Shown here piece after piece: positions 44,268 through 55,034 of a stretch of DNA of 64,000 bases (the stretch's first letter is position 1; each line of letters opens with the position of its first letter). Under the pieces are notes generated by a model. The model was not told the DNA's origin and did not search any database. It was given only the letters and a program-made list of their open reading frames with translations. Position numbers and translations under genes: made by a program. The stretch spans positions 1,178,216-1,242,215 of the forward strand of contig NZ_LT717700.1 of assembly GCF_900157385.1 (NCBI RefSeq), given 5' to 3'. This DNA comes from Mycobacterium terramassiliense (GTDB taxonomy: Bacteria; Actinomycetota; Actinomycetes; Mycobacteriales; Mycobacteriaceae).

Positions 44268-44558
44268 TTAACCGCCCCATTTGGCGGCCTCGGCCTGGTC
44301 GCGGGCGAGCATCGCGGTGGTGTTGGCATCGTGGGTGCCGGCCATCGACTGGTAGGCCCGGACCAGGCTGTCCATCGCCTGGTTCCACTGCGCCTGCCAC
44401 ACCTGGTACGTCATCCCGGTGTCGCCCTGCCAGGCGTTGGACAGGGTGGCCTGCTCGCTGGCGATGTCCGAGCCGAGCGCCTGCAACGTGCCGGCGTAGC
44501 CCGACATGTCCGCGGCGTGGCCCAGCATCGCGGGGTAGTTGTACATGATTTGCGACAT
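44268..44558 (-). CDS. esxH: ESX-3 secreted WXG100 protein EsxH (TB10.4)
   Basis: 96 residues, [23 protein letters not shown]..., WQG turn in NAWQGDTG. Forms a secreted heterodimer with EsxG, needed for mycobactin-dependent iron use and for blocking host ESCRT. In the M. tuberculosis protein a zinc site is formed by His14, His70, His76 and Glu77. Here residue 14 and 76 are His, but 70 is Gln (RAYQSM) and 77 is Asp. So the site is altered. Confidence 0.97.
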   Translation of the reverse strand: MSQIMYNYPAMLGHAADMSGYAGTLQALGSDIASEQATLSNAWQGDTGMTYQVWQAQWNQAMDSLVRAYQSMAGTHDANTTAMLARDQAEAAKWGG

Positions 44559-44588
44559 CGCAAGTCCTTTCGCGGTTTAGGGGTCTGA

Positions 44589-44882
44589 TCAGAACGCGGT
44601 GTAGCCGGAAGCGGCCGCGGCGTCGGCGGCCACGTAGGTGCCGGCGGCGTCCCCGAGGTTGGCCTGGGCGATGTCGAGCAGGGTGTTGATCCGCGCCGCG
44701 ACCTCCACGAAGCGGGCGTGGGCGGCCTGAAACGCCGCCGAGGACTCGCCCTGGTGGAACGCCTGCGCCGAGACCGCTTCCTGCTCGGCCTGGCTGATCG
44801 TGCTGCGCATCAGCGCCGCCTTGGCGCTGAACGCCGACTGCGCGGCCACCAACTGCGGAATATGAGCGTCCAACATACTCAT
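44589..44882 (-). CDS. esxG: ESX-3 secreted WXG100-like protein EsxG
   Basis: 97 residues, MSMLDAHIPQLVAAQSAFSAKAALMRSTISQAEQEAVSAQAFHQGESSAAFQAAHARF. The turn is FHQGES in place of WxG, as in other EsxG proteins. C-terminal YVAADAAAASGYTAF contains the YxxxD-type secretion signal. Partner of EsxH, 30 bp downstream. Confidence 0.96.
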   Translation of the reverse strand: MSMLDAHIPQLVAAQSAFSAKAALMRSTISQAEQEAVSAQAFHQGESSAAFQAAHARFVEVAARINTLLDIAQANLGDAAGTYVAADAAAASGYTAF

Positions 44883-44933
44883 GGTGATTGGTTTCCTTTC
44901 GCTCTCTTCGGATTTCGGTTGCTGACTGCCACG

Positions 44934-46433
44934 TTAGGTGCCGTCGTCTCCCCCTCTCCCCGGCTCGTGATCCCACGTTCCCGGCACCATCGGCACCCGC
45001 GGACCGCCGCCGAATTCGTCGCCGGCCAGCTTGGTCAATCCGGCCGCGCTCACGGCGGATTCTTTGTGTGCGGTCCCCGCGAATCCCAGGCTCCCGGCCC
45101 CGTTTCCAGAGGCCACCGCCGACACCAACTCCTCGGCGGCAAAGTCGGGCAGAAGGCCGATGTCGGCATCCATGTCCAGGAACTCGTCGCCGTACTCGCG
45201 CATCGCCGCCCGCCGGCGCCGCCGGGCCCGCGCCTCCGCCCGGCTCGGCGCCACCGCGCCCGCCGCCGGTATGGTCGCCGCCGGCGCCTTGGCGCCGCCG
45301 CGGCCACCGAGCGTCGGACCGGACTCGGTTCCGGGGCCGCCGCCGAAACCCACGATGTAGGCGAAGGTTCCGGCTGTTGTCGCCGGGGCCGGCGCGGCCG
45401 GAGCACCGGCGCCCGCAGCGCCCGCCGACGCCGGTGCCGCCGCAGGAGCCGCGGCCGTCGGGGCCACGCCGGCGACCGGCCACACCGCGGAAACGGGGGC
45501 GGCGCTCGCGGCGATGCCTCCCGCCACGGGTGCCGCCAGCGCGGGAGCCGCCGCGGCCGCGAGCGCCAGCGCCGGTTGCAGGGTCACCGGGAGGATGAGT
45601 CCAAGGAAAGGACTGAGCAGCAGCGACGGGTAAGTGATCGACGCACCGACCCAGGAGAACGCCTGGTAGGCGATCGCGAACAGCAGCGGGCCGTAAAGCA
45701 CCAGCGCCTCAGACGGATTCGTCATGAACGCCTGGATGATCTTCACCGAGTTTCCGAAGGGATCCTGGAAGAACGTGGCCAGCTCCTGGAACATGTTTCC
45801 GTAGAAATTGGTGTACTGCGACAGCAACTGGGAAAACAGTCCGGAGACATTGAGCGATGAACCCGACTGGGCGGCCGGGGTGGCCGCGCCGCTCTGGTTC
45901 ACGATGGGCGGAGCCGGGGTGGTGCGCGGCGCCGAGGCCAGCGCCGCGCCGGAGACCGCCTGGTAGGTGCTCATCGTGGTGGCCGCCTGGACCCACATGC
46001 GCACGTAGTCGGCTTCATTCAGCGCGATCGGAATCGTATTGATACCAAAGAAATTCGTGGCCAGCAGGATGCCGTGGATGACGTGGTTGGCGGCCAGCTC
46101 CACCAGGGTCGGCATCGCGGCCAGCGCGCCGGTGTACGCCGACGCGGCGACCTCGTGCTGGGCGGCCACGCCGGCGCTGTCGGCGCTGGCCTGTTGCAGC
46201 CACGCCAGGTACGGCAGGTGGGCCGCCGCATACTGCTCCGCGCTCGGGCCCTGCCACGCCCCGGCCTGCGCCGACCCGAGGATCCCGCTGAGTTCGGCCG
46301 CCGCCGAGGCGTATTCGGCGCTCAGCGAGGACCAGGCACCGGAGGCCGCCAGCAGCGACTCCGGCCCCGGACCGGCGCTCAGCAACGCCGAGTGCACCTC
46401 CGGCGGCGACGCCATCCAAACGGGGGCCGTCAT
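44934..46433 (-). CDS. ppe4: ESX-3 PPE protein PPE4
   Basis: 499 residues. PPE domain [31 protein letters not shown]...[56 protein letters not shown], then a hydrophobic middle part and C-terminal [18 protein letters not shown] of the PPE-PPW subgroup. Secreted with PE5 through ESX-3; in M. tuberculosis the pair supports siderophore-mediated iron uptake. 2-bp gap to PE5. Confidence 0.95.
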   Translation of the reverse strand: MTAPVWMASPPEVHSALLSAGPGPESLLAASGAWSSLSAEYASAAAELSGILGSAQAGAWQGPSAEQYAAAHLPYLAWLQQASADSAGVAAQHEVAASAYTGALAAMPTLVELAANHVIHGILLATNFFGINTIPIALNEADYVRMWVQAATTMSTYQAVSGAALASAPRTTPAPPIVNQSGAATPAAQSGSSLNVSGLFSQLLSQYTNFYGNMFQELATFFQDPFGNSVKIIQAFMTNPSEALVLYGPLLFAIAYQAFSWVGASITYPSLLLSPFLGLILPVTLQPALALAAAAAPALAAPVAGGIAASAAPVSAVWPVAGVAPTAAAPAAAPASAGAAGAGAPAAPAPATTAGTFAYIVGFGGGPGTESGPTLGGRGGAKAPAATIPAAGAVAPSRAEARARRRRRAAMREYGDEFLDMDADIGLLPDFAAEELVSAVASGNGAGSLGFAGTAHKESAVSAAGLTKLAGDEFGGGPRVPMVPGTWDHEPGRGGDDGT

Positions 46434-46435
46434 TG

Positions 46436-46744
46436 TCAGCCGGCCGCCATCCCATAGCTCGCGGCCGCCGCCGTGTCACCGGCGAGGTAGCTGGCGCCGG
46501 ACTCACCCACGCCGAGGCCGGCGCGGCCCAACTCCTCGACACCCTGGGCGGCGACGGCGGCGTGCTCCTGGCCCTGGGCGCTGAATCCCGCGGCCGTCTG
46601 CAGCGACACGGGATCCGCCGCCGGCGGCACCACCGCGGTAATCGCCGGGGCCGCGGCCGCGTGCGCGGCCGCCAGCCGCGCCGTCAGCGCCTCCACGGCC
46701 GCGCTGGTCGCGGCCAGCCCCTCGGGAACCACTCGCAACGTCAT
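46436..46744 (-). CDS. pe5: ESX-3 PE protein PE5
   Basis: 102 residues, [61 protein letters not shown]..., no C-terminal extension. The final [13 protein letters not shown] holds the YxxxD export signal. Forms the helical PE-PPE heterodimer with PPE4. Confidence 0.95.
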   Translation of the reverse strand: MTLRVVPEGLAATSAAVEALTARLAAAHAAAAPAITAVVPPAADPVSLQTAAGFSAQGQEHAAVAAQGVEELGRAGLGVGESGASYLAGDTAAAASYGMAAG

Positions 46745-46746
46745 GA

Positions 46747-49700
46747 CTAACTCCCCTTCTGTTGCGTCTCACCGGACATCACGGCCTCACCGGCTAGCGG
46801 GTTGACCAACTGCACGTACGTCGGAATGTCGCTGTCACCCAGCAGGATTGCCCGGCCGGCGGGCAATCGGGCAAACCGCTGGCCGCGGATCTTGCCGCTG
46901 TCCTGCGGGTTGCCCGAAAGCATCAACGTGGTCGCCTGCAGGTCGTTGAAGCGGCGCAGCAACGGGCTGGTCATCAACGCGTGGGCCGACCCGGTGGCGC
47001 GCGCCGTGATGATCACCCGCAGGCCCAGGTCGCCGGCCTGCGACAGCTGGGCGATCAGCGGGGTCCACGGCCGCTGCCCCACATACGGACCGCTCATCGC
47101 CGGCGCATCCGGGATCTGGTCGACGTCGTCGATGATGAGGTAGTGCGTGTGGCCCTGGTAGCGCCAGCCGGACAGCTCCGCCGGCGACAGGCCCGCCGGC
47201 GGCCGCCGAGACTCGATCAGGTTGGCGAGCCCGAGCATCGCCGGGGCGACCCGGTCGATGTTGGCCGTGTACTCGTTGTCGGGGAACAACGGCTCGTCGA
47301 CCAGATGCAGCCGGCGGTCCAGCACGGTGAACGCCACCTGGTCGGCGGTGGAGTGCTCGCGGATGGTGCGGATGATGTGGCGCAGCAGTGTGGTCTTCCC
47401 CGACCTGCTGTCGCCGAACACCATCAGCAGCGGGTTCTCGGCGAAGTCGACGGCGACGGGCGCGAGGTCCTCTTCGCGCTGACCGATGACCACCGACTCC
47501 GCGCCGCGGTAGAGCGGCTCCAGCGCGTCGGGCGCGAGATTGGTGGGCAGCAGGCGCACTGGCGGTGCGAAGACCCCGGGGTAGCGGGCGTTGATCGCGG
47601 CCACCTCGTCGAGCTCGGGAAGCGCGAACAGGAAATGCTCGGCGGCCATGGTCAATCCGCGGCCCGGCTGGTCGTGTGGGACGCTGTCGGCCGGGCGGCG
47701 CAGCGCGCCGACCACCCGCACGTTGCTGTCCCGCGCGTCGTGCAACTTGAGCTCGAGCCGCAGCCCGAGGCCGTCGCGCATGGCCAGCGGCACCTCCAGC
47801 CAGCTCGGGGTGGTGATGACCACGTGGATGCCGTAGGCCAGGCCGATGTTGACCAGCTCGGTCACCTTGGCCAGCAACGGATTACGGGTGTTGAACTGGT
47901 CGGTGTTGTCCCGGCCGAACGCGTACAGGTTGTCGATGACCAGGAACACCTCGCCGTAGCCGTCGTCCGGCGCGGATCCGTGGCGGTCGCGGAAGGCCTC
48001 GCGCTGCTGCCGCGAGAGCAGCAGCTGCTCCAGCTCGCCGAAGGTGCGGCGGATGCGTTCGGGTTGCAGCGCCGAGGCGACGCTGCCCACGTGCACGAGG
48101 TCCTCCAGCCCGCGCAGCTGCCCGCCGCCGTAGTCCAGGCAGTAGAACGTGACCTCGCGCGGCGAATGCAGGTTGGCCGCCGACATGATGAACGTCTGCA
48201 GCGCGGTCGATTTCCCGGACTTGGGACCGCCATGGATCACCATGTTTCCCGCGGACGACAAGGCATCGAAGACCAGCGCGTCGCGGCGCATCTCGAAGGG
48301 CTTGTCGATCTCCCCGAGCGGCCAGCGGCGCTGCCCCGGCGCCACGCCGGCGCGAGCCAGCACGGCGGTCAGCGGGATCGGTTCGTCCAGCGGCGGCAGC
48401 CACAGCTGCGGGGCCCGCGGCCCGTAGCCCGCCAGCTGCTCGCCGATGGTCGCGATAAGCTTGCGCGGCGGTCCGGCGACATCCTCCTCCTCGCCCGTGG
48501 ATATCACGGTGCCGGGGTCGGGCTCCACCATCCCGGCCGTGAACAGCTTGGGCTCCGGGTTCGAATGCACCACAAGGGCTTTGGCCGCCTGCGGTGGCTC
48601 GTAGATGCCGTCGACGTAGGTGCTGCGGAATTTGATCGGGGTCGCGCCGGGCGCCGGCACCAAAAAGCCCACGCCCTTGTGCTCCTTGCCGGATTCGATG
48701 TGGTACGCATCCTCGACGCCGATGATCTGGCGCGACACGCTGGGGCTGGCCACCTTCAAACCGATGCGGTACGAGGTGTTCTTGTCGATGTCCTTGATCT
48801 TGCCCACGTCCAGCGTCTGGGACGCGAACAGGATGTGGATGCGGAACGAGCGCCCCTTGCGGGCCACGTAGTCGAACAGCTCCGCGTATTCCGGATGGTC
48901 GGCCAGCATCAGGGTGAATTCGTCGGCGACCACGAACAGGGTGGGGATCGGCGGCAGGTCGTGCCCGCCCGCTACCGCGTTCTCGTATTCGGTCACCGAG
49001 TTGAACGCGCTGCCCTGCACCCGGCGGCCCGCCTCCCGCAGCAGCGTCTCGCGGCGGGCCACCTCGCCCCGCAGCGTGTCGGCGAAGCGGTCGGCCAGCG
49101 ACTTCTTCTCGGCCATGTTCGAGATCACCGCGACCACCTGCGGGAAATTCCGGAAGCTGTCGGCGCCGGCCTCCCCCTTGAAGTCGGCGTAGATGACGAT
49201 CAGCCGGTCCGCCGAATGGGTTGTCAACAGCGACAACAGGATCGACATCAGGGTCTGCGACTTCCCCGACCCCGTCATGCCGATCATCAGGCCGTGCGGC
49301 CCCATCCCGCCCTCGGCCTCGTCCTTGAGGTCGAACATCAGCGGCTCGCCGGTCGCGGTGACGCCGATCGGGACGCGCAACTCGTCGTCGCGGCGGCGCG
49401 GCGCCCATAGCGTCGGCACGTCCAGCCGCGACGCGTCCGGGATGCCCAGCAGCGTGGTGAACGCCGCGCCGCGGGTGGCCGCGGAGCGCAGGCCGGCATG
49501 CGTGGGGTTGGAGTCCCACCGCGACAGCTGCCGGGCCAGGTGTGCGGCGTCGTCCGCGCCGAGTCGATCCGCGCTGTCGACGTAGGGCTGCCAGCCGCCG
49601 GTCTGCCAGCGTTCGACGGCGCCGCCGGCAACCCGCAGGATCGGCTTTTCCGGATCCGAATACTGCTCCCGGTGCGGTGGCGTGGCGGAGCAGTGCACGA

Positions 49701-50715
49701 CGGTCACCCCCGCCCGGCCCACCGCCAGCGCCGAGGCGTTGAGGTCATAGTCCGGGTCGTCGACGACGATCAGCAAGTGCCGCAACGCATCCGCGGGCGC
49801 ACCGGTGAACGCGGGGCGGTCGACGAGCGACGGCCCCAGCATGGCGATCAGGTCGTCGGGGTCCGTCGACAAGAAGCGGGCCGGGCCCACCCCGTCGAGC
49901 TCGCCCGGAATGTCGGCGTGCGGCAACCACTTCAGCCAGGACCAGTCCGGGCTCTCCAGATCCCGGGAGGCCAGCGCCACGCCGAGCACCGTGGGGTCGT
50001 GCCACGTCACCGCCTGTGCGATCCAGGCGCGCAGCGCCGCCCGCACCTCGTCTTCGCCGCCGAGCACACTGATCCGGGAGACCTTGGCCAAGTCGATGCC
50101 GGTCGGGACGTCGCGGACCGTGCGCTGGGTGTCCAGCAGGCTACGTAATGCGCTGTGCGACACCGGTTCCAGGTCGATCTCGTCGGCGGTGTCGTTGACC
50201 CGCAGCGGGGTGGCCAGCGGCGCGTGGTGGCGACCGGCCCGCAGCACCAGGAAGTCGGGGTCGTGCGGGTCGCGCTCCCACTGGCGTCGCGAGCCGGGCA
50301 CCGCCGCGAGCGCCGTCGGATCCGGGTGCGACCACTCCGCGGCCGCGCGCTGCTGGGCGGCCTGGGTGCGGATGTTGTCGCGCACCACCGACAGGTAACG
50401 CAGGTAGTCGGCGCGTTCGGCGTCGACCTCCTCGGTGCGGGTCTTGTTGTCGTTGCCGCGGTAGAGCGCGGTCGCGGCCAGCAGCAACACGAACGGGAAG
50501 AACAGTGTCTGCGGGGAGATCACCCGCATGCCGGTGGCCACCAGCGCCACCACCATGCCGACGATCAAGATCACCAGCACATAGGGCATGGCGCGCCGCA
50601 GGAACGACGGGGGAACCACCCGCGGCAGCTCCGGGGGCGCCTCGATGGTGATGGTGCCCTTGCGCGTCGCCGGCGGCGCGAGCCGGCGGCGGGCCTCGAA
50701 GATCAGTCGACTCAT
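46747..50715 (-). CDS. eccC3: ESX-3 motor ATPase EccC3
   Basis: 1322 residues. Two N-terminal membrane helices ([21 protein letters not shown] and [18 protein letters not shown]), then three FtsK/SpoIIIE domains. Walker [14 protein letters not shown] (domain 1), [13 protein letters not shown] (domain 2) and [13 protein letters not shown] (domain 3); Walker B in domain 1 [12 protein letters not shown] fused EccCa/EccCb as in ESX-3. Domain 1 drives transport, the last binds substrate signals. The start at ATG 50715 overlaps the eccB3 stop. Confidence 0.97.
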   Translation of the reverse strand: MSRLIFEARRRLAPPATRKGTITIEAPPELPRVVPPSFLRRAMPYVLVILIVGMVVALVATGMRVISPQTLFFPFVLLLAATALYRGNDNKTRTEEVDAERADYLRYLSVVRDNIRTQAAQQRAAAEWSHPDPTALAAVPGSRRQWERDPHDPDFLVLRAGRHHAPLATPLRVNDTADEIDLEPVSHSALRSLLDTQRTVRDVPTGIDLAKVSRISVLGGEDEVRAALRAWIAQAVTWHDPTVLGVALASRDLESPDWSWLKWLPHADIPGELDGVGPARFLSTDPDDLIAMLGPSLVDRPAFTGAPADALRHLLIVVDDPDYDLNASALAVGRAGVTVVHCSATPPHREQYSDPEKPILRVAGGAVERWQTGGWQPYVDSADRLGADDAAHLARQLSRWDSNPTHAGLRSAATRGAAFTTLLGIPDASRLDVPTLWAPRRRDDELRVPIGVTATGEPLMFDLKDEAEGGMGPHGLMIGMTGSGKSQTLMSILLSLLTTHSADRLIVIYADFKGEAGADSFRNFPQVVAVISNMAEKKSLADRFADTLRGEVARRETLLREAGRRVQGSAFNSVTEYENAVAGGHDLPPIPTLFVVADEFTLMLADHPEYAELFDYVARKGRSFRIHILFASQTLDVGKIKDIDKNTSYRIGLKVASPSVSRQIIGVEDAYHIESGKEHKGVGFLVPAPGATPIKFRSTYVDGIYEPPQAAKALVVHSNPEPKLFTAGMVEPDPGTVISTGEEEDVAGPPRKLIATIGEQLAGYGPRAPQLWLPPLDEPIPLTAVLARAGVAPGQRRWPLGEIDKPFEMRRDALVFDALSSAGNMVIHGGPKSGKSTALQTFIMSAANLHSPREVTFYCLDYGGGQLRGLEDLVHVGSVASALQPERIRRTFGELEQLLLSRQQREAFRDRHGSAPDDGYGEVFLVIDNLYAFGRDNTDQFNTRNPLLAKVTELVNIGLAYGIHVVITTPSWLEVPLAMRDGLGLRLELKLHDARDSNVRVVGALRRPADSVPHDQPGRGLTMAAEHFLFALPELDEVAAINARYPGVFAPPVRLLPTNLAPDALEPLYRGAESVVIGQREEDLAPVAVDFAENPLLMVFGDSRSGKTTLLRHIIRTIREHSTADQVAFTVLDRRLHLVDEPLFPDNEYTANIDRVAPAMLGLANLIESRRPPAGLSPAELSGWRYQGHTHYLIIDDVDQIPDAPAMSGPYVGQRPWTPLIAQLSQAGDLGLRVIITARATGSAHALMTSPLLRRFNDLQATTLMLSGNPQDSGKIRGQRFARLPAGRAILLGDSDIPTYVQLVNPLAGEAVMSGETQQKGS

Positions 50716-52361
50716 CGTCCCTCTCCCTGGGCCGCAACCGGGCGACCGGGCTTGGCGTCGGGCGCCAGGCCGTCGTGGGCAAGCAGCGCGTCGGCGCGCG
50801 ACAGCGTCGGGCCGGGCGCAAACAGCGACAGCACCGACCACGGGACCGGCACCGCCGGCGCGTTCAGGCCAAGCGCCTCAACCGTTTTCCCGTGTCCGGC
50901 GGCCCCGGGTCCGCTTTCCGCCTCGTTGTCGATGCCGTAGCGCACCCCGGTGTCGGATATCCAGAACAACGAACCGGCCGCCGGTGCCGCCGACCCGCCA
51001 CCCACCGTCTGGGCGAAGTAGCCGGTTCCCGGCGCCAGGGCGACGCGGGTGGCGGTGCCCTGGGAGCCGGCGGCGACCAGGTCCACGGTGCGCACCGCAT
51101 CCGGTACCGGCAACACCGACCCGGACAGCAGGCTCAGCGAACTCGTTGCGGCGCCGGACGGCTTGCTCCAGTACGCGCAGGCGATGGGGCTCGTCGCCGC
51201 GTCGATCAGGGCAACCTGCTGATCGGGGTAGCGGCCCGTGTCCAGCATCCGCGACACCGGCAGCCTGGCCACCTCGTCGGCGCCGAGCCGGGGCGGTTGG
51301 TCCAGCCCATAGGAATTGGAGTTGCGCAGGATCGCGGCGAGCACCGGCGAAATCGGCTGCAGGCCGTCGGGCAACACCGCGTAGTAATGCAGGGTGCCCG
51401 ACGAGTTCTGCTCCAGACCGTAGGAGACGACGACCGCGCCGATCGGTGCCGGCACCGAAAAGCCCGCGGGGCCACCGGCATTCGGGATTGACGGCGCCGT
51501 CAGCGCCGGGGACTCGGGTATCGCGTTGAACAGCCCTTGTGCGATCGGCCGCGGCGCGGGTACGTCGGAATTGCCGGCGCCGAGGCCGAGCGCGTTGGTG
51601 ACGGCGTGGTTGGCCAGGTCGATCTGGCTGCGCTTGCCGTCCCAGAGCAGCCAGGTGGCGGTGCCGTTGTCCACCAGGATCCCCTGATTGGCGTGAATCC
51701 CGCTCGCCCGCGCGCCATTGCCGTCGGGCGGGCCGGCGATCACCGTGACGCCCGTGCTGTGGGCGCCCCGCGTGGGGCCCCCGCGGAGCTGGGGAGTCCC
51801 GCTGACGGAGTCGCACACCGTCCAGTTGGCGTCGTGCGAGGCGTTCTGCACCATGCGCTCCGGTGCGCCCGGGATGCCGATCAGGTTGCCGCGCGGGAAC
51901 CGGTCCAGCTCACTGCTTTTCACCGTGGTGGGGTTGACCGGCTTGCCGACGATCAGCCGGGCCGAGGTCAGGTTGAGCACCGGGTGCAGGTCCTCCCCGA
52001 CCCGCACATACAACGCGGCGGTGGATCGGTCGGCGAGCACCGCGTTGTTGCCGGCCGTCCCGTTGGGCCGGATCAGCGAGAACACAAAGCAGCCCGCGAG
52101 GCCGGTGATCAGGATGAGCGCGCCCATCAGCACCGCGCGCGACTGGGTGCGCAGCGGGTCGACCAGCATCCGGGTGTCGTGCAGGGCGATACCCGAGGCG
52201 ATGCGGCGCATCACGAAGCGCCAGCCGCTCACCTGATGGCGGGTGACGAAACCGCGGCGGTATTCGACCCTGTCGGGGTTGTCGTTGACCGGGGTCCGCG
52301 AGGTGAACGAGCGCCGTTCCCCCGCCCATTCGCCGTCGGGCACATGGTTATTGGTCGTCAT
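50712..52361 (-). CDS. eccB3: ESX-3 membrane component EccB3
   Basis: 549 residues. Cytoplasmic N-terminus with [31 protein letters not shown], one helix ([22 protein letters not shown]), then a large periplasmic repeat domain including [27 protein letters not shown]. Forms the periplasmic dimer of the ESX complex. ATGA overlaps on both sides with eccA3 and eccC3. Confidence 0.96.
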   Translation of the reverse strand: MTTNNHVPDGEWAGERRSFTSRTPVNDNPDRVEYRRGFVTRHQVSGWRFVMRRIASGIALHDTRMLVDPLRTQSRAVLMGALILITGLAGCFVFSLIRPNGTAGNNAVLADRSTAALYVRVGEDLHPVLNLTSARLIVGKPVNPTTVKSSELDRFPRGNLIGIPGAPERMVQNASHDANWTVCDSVSGTPQLRGGPTRGAHSTGVTVIAGPPDGNGARASGIHANQGILVDNGTATWLLWDGKRSQIDLANHAVTNALGLGAGNSDVPAPRPIAQGLFNAIPESPALTAPSIPNAGGPAGFSVPAPIGAVVVSYGLEQNSSGTLHYYAVLPDGLQPISPVLAAILRNSNSYGLDQPPRLGADEVARLPVSRMLDTGRYPDQQVALIDAATSPIACAYWSKPSGAATSSLSLLSGSVLPVPDAVRTVDLVAAGSQGTATRVALAPGTGYFAQTVGGGSAAPAAGSLFWISDTGVRYGIDNEAESGPGAAGHGKTVEALGLNAPAVPVPWSVLSLFAPGPTLSRADALLAHDGLAPDAKPGRPVAAQGEGR

Positions 52362-54211
52362 GCCGGCACCTCGAGGCCCAGGCCTCGCAGCAGCGGCTCA
52401 ACCGAATATTGCACGTCCTGGTCGGTGATCGTTATCAGCTCCTCGTCGGTGAACTCGCCGGTTTCGGCGTGCGCGGAGTGATCCAGCCGGAATTCGCGTT
52501 CCTCTTCGGCCTTTTCGACCACGTTGCGGACGAACCGGCCGTTACCCGCGATATCCAGGCCGCGGCGTTCGATCCCATTGAAGTCGGGCTTCGACGTTTC
52601 GGCCAGGTGCGTGAACAACGCCTCGAGATGCTCGAGCGCGGGCTGATCGAAAGCGCTGTCGCGCTTGTGGGCCATGAAGTTCGCGATCTCGATGAGCTCG
52701 GCCGGCTTGTAAGACGGGAAGTCGATGCTGCGGGTGAACCGCGACCGCAGGCCTTGGTTGGTGTCGAGGAACTTGTCCAGATCGGCCCGGTACCCGGCGA
52801 TGATCACCACCAGCCGATCCCGGTCGTTCTCCATCCGGGCCAGCAGGGTGTCGATGGCCACCAGGCCGAAGTCGTTCTTGGCGCCGGTGGCCACCAGCGC
52901 GTAGGCCTCGTCGAGGAACAGCACCCCGTCCAGTGCGCTGTCGATGACCGCGTTGGTCTTGGCTTCGGTCTCGCCGATGTGCTGGCCGATCAGGTCGGCG
53001 CGGTGTACCTCGCGGATGTTCTCCTTCTTCAAAAGCCCTAGGCCGCAATAGATTTTGGCGATGACGCGAGCGATGGTGGTCTTGCCGGTGCCCGGCGGCC
53101 CGGTGAACACCAGGTGGTGGGTGCGCTGCGCCACCTCCAGCCCGCGCGCCTTGCGCACGAGCTCCATGGCCACCGCACTCTTCAGCCGGGCCACCTGGTC
53201 TTTGACCTGCTCCAAGCCGATGAACTCATCGAGCTCGCGTTCGGCCTCCGCGAGCAGCACGTGCTTGCGCTCCTGGGCTCCGGGGTCGACGAAGTCACCC
53301 GGACTCGGCTCGGTGTTGGGGTCCCACGGGTCGGCGCGTGCCGCGATGCGATCCGCCGTGGTGGTCACAAACCCGAAACTGGTGTCGGACAGGGCGTGTT
53401 CGACCTGCTCGTTCTCGGGATGGGCCGCGTACAGGTCCTGCAGCACCTCGCTCGCCGACTCCTCGTCGACGTGCGCCCGCAGCACCAGGCCCTTGGCCAG
53501 CGCGCCGTCGACCGCGGCCACCTCGACCGGGCCGTCGGGCTCCTCGAGATACGACAGCGCCGGGGCAAACATGCCCAGCCGGGCCAGCGCGATGCCCAAG
53601 GTCACCCTCGCCGCGTGGGAAAACGTCTCGTCTAGATCGGGGTCGTTGACGATCGGGGTGAGCAGCTTGACGACGTCCGACCAACGCTCGGCGCGGTAGT
53701 TGATGACGACCGCGACCCAGCGGGCCTCGCGCCAGCTTGGGCGGCGTTTGCTGAGACCGGCGACGATCTCGTGCGCTTCGGCGAACCGCCCTTCGGTTGC
53801 CAGCGCCGCGGCATAGGCGAGGTGGAACTCATCCGGGGTGGCCGCGCGGAACTGCAAGTACAGACCGGTGTCGTAGCGGAAGCCCAGGGCCCCGGGGGCC
53901 AACTCCACCTGGCGCTGCAACCTGCCCGCAGTGGACGCGGTGCGCGATACGGCCTCCAGCACGCGCGGCGAGACGTCGCCCGCGGCGGCCAGCCCGGTCC
54001 ACGCGTCGCATTGGTCGTGGGCGATGCGCGTCAGCGCGGTGAAACCGGAGCGCGCCGCGTCGAGGTCGGCGGGACGCTGGCGGTCGTAGACCGAGATGCC
54101 GAGCGCGCGACAACAGGTGGCGAACCGGCTGACGACGTCGCCGTCCACCCTGCCGTCCGAGCGAGAATTGAGGGGCTGAGCTGCGAGCACGCCGCTGTCA
54201 CCACGTTCCAC
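52358..54211 (-). CDS. eccA3: ESX-3 AAA+ ATPase EccA3
   Basis: 617 residues. N-terminal TPR-like helical half (to ~310), AAA+ domain with Walker A FTGPPGTGKTTIARVIAK, Walker B GVLFLDEAYAL and arginine-finger region GLRSRFTRSIDFPSYK. Cytosolic; thought to release PE-PPE cargo from EspG. First gene of the ESX-3 operon here. An IdeR-like box (51 bases upstream) and a Zur-like box (178 bases upstream) indicate induction by iron and zinc starvation. Confidence 0.96.
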   Translation of the reverse strand: MERGDSGVLAAQPLNSRSDGRVDGDVVSRFATCCRALGISVYDRQRPADLDAARSGFTALTRIAHDQCDAWTGLAAAGDVSPRVLEAVSRTASTAGRLQRQVELAPGALGFRYDTGLYLQFRAATPDEFHLAYAAALATEGRFAEAHEIVAGLSKRRPSWREARWVAVVINYRAERWSDVVKLLTPIVNDPDLDETFSHAARVTLGIALARLGMFAPALSYLEEPDGPVEVAAVDGALAKGLVLRAHVDEESASEVLQDLYAAHPENEQVEHALSDTSFGFVTTTADRIAARADPWDPNTEPSPGDFVDPGAQERKHVLLAEAERELDEFIGLEQVKDQVARLKSAVAMELVRKARGLEVAQRTHHLVFTGPPGTGKTTIARVIAKIYCGLGLLKKENIREVHRADLIGQHIGETEAKTNAVIDSALDGVLFLDEAYALVATGAKNDFGLVAIDTLLARMENDRDRLVVIIAGYRADLDKFLDTNQGLRSRFTRSIDFPSYKPAELIEIANFMAHKRDSAFDQPALEHLEALFTHLAETSKPDFNGIERRGLDIAGNGRFVRNVVEKAEEEREFRLDHSAHAETGEFTDEELITITDQDVQYSVEPLLRGLGLEVPA

Positions 54212-54261
54212 GGCCGCTTCTTCCCATCTATGTAGCCTCCCCTAACCTAACCTGCCTGAAG

Positions 54262-54280
54262 TTAGCATTGCATAAGCTAA
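54262..54280. promoter_or_regulatory. IdeR-box-like site upstream of eccA3
   Basis: The 19-bp TTAGCTTATGCAATGCTAA (minus strand) agrees with the IdeR consensus TTAGGTTAGGCTAACCTAA at about 14 positions and is partly palindromic. A further half-site-like GGTTAGGTTAGGGG follows nearer to the gene (54239-54252). ESX-3 of M. tuberculosis is iron-repressed through IdeR, which fits. Confidence 0.6.
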
Positions 54281-54388
54281 GTGTCGAGGTCTCCGAGCCC
54301 GCTCACCTCACGATTCCAAGCCACGCTTGGCAACGCTGAGCTGCGCGTTCGCTACGGACGGCGGAGGCCGGCGACCAGCGAAGCTTAC

Positions 54389-54403
54389 TGAAAATCATTT
54401 TCA
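54389..54403. promoter_or_regulatory. Zur box upstream of eccA3, within the PPE3 stop region
   Basis: TGAAAATCATTTTCA, a perfect 15-bp palindrome (one central base), identical to the site before mrf at 63964-63978. It overlaps the last codons of PPE3 and lies 178 bp from the eccA3 start. The M. tuberculosis locus is known to be Zur-regulated. Confidence 0.85.
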
Positions 54404-54871
54404 TTATCAACTCGGTCGTGCTCCCAGGTGCCCGGCACCATCGGGATCGTTGGGCCGCCACCGAACTCGTCGCCGGGGAGTGTGGCCAACCCCGCCGCCG
54501 CGGCGGCCTCCTGGCGCGCCGTTCCGGCAAAACCCAGCGCGCCCGCGCCCAGGTTCGATGCGATCGACTGCGCCGCGTCGAGGGTCGGCTCTTCGTCCAC
54601 GTCCCACTCCGGATCCACGAATTCGTAGCGATAGCCGCGGTGGTGGTCGTGCATCTCCGCCCGCCGGCGTCGGCGCGCCCGTTCCGCTTGGCGCGCCGAT
54701 GCCGCCGCCGGGGCCGCGGCGCTATCGGGCTCCGGCGCTTTCCGACGTGCGCTGCTGCTCACCCCGGTGCTGGACCCGACGGTCGGACCGCCGACCAGAT
54801 AGGGGAAGGCGCCACCCGCGACGCCCGGGCCCGCCGGCGGTGGGGCTCCCGCCGCCGCCGACGCTGCCGCG

Positions 54872-55034
54872 GGCGCCGGGGCCCGAGACGCCCGGTGTGC
54901 CAGTGGCGAGCGGCCCCACGGTCGCGAGCGCAACGGTAGCTGGGGCCGACGACAGGGTCGGGCCGGGGGCCGTTGCGCTCGCGACCGTGGGGCCGCTCGC
55001 CACTGGCACACCGGGCGTCTCGGGCACCGGCGCC
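54872..55034. repeat. Inverted repeat with 65-bp arms inside PPE3
   Basis: Arms 54872-54936 and 54970-55034 are reverse complements with a single mismatch; the loop is 33 bp. The right arm encodes [20 protein letters not shown] in PPE3, the left arm the antisense of the same DNA. The reading frame changes across this structure. Confidence 0.88.

Noticed and set aside
46981..49410. 809-residue frame on + strand opposite eccC3
   Set aside because: Antisense shadow: Arg/Gly/His-rich, no motifs, and the other strand has a full EccC3.
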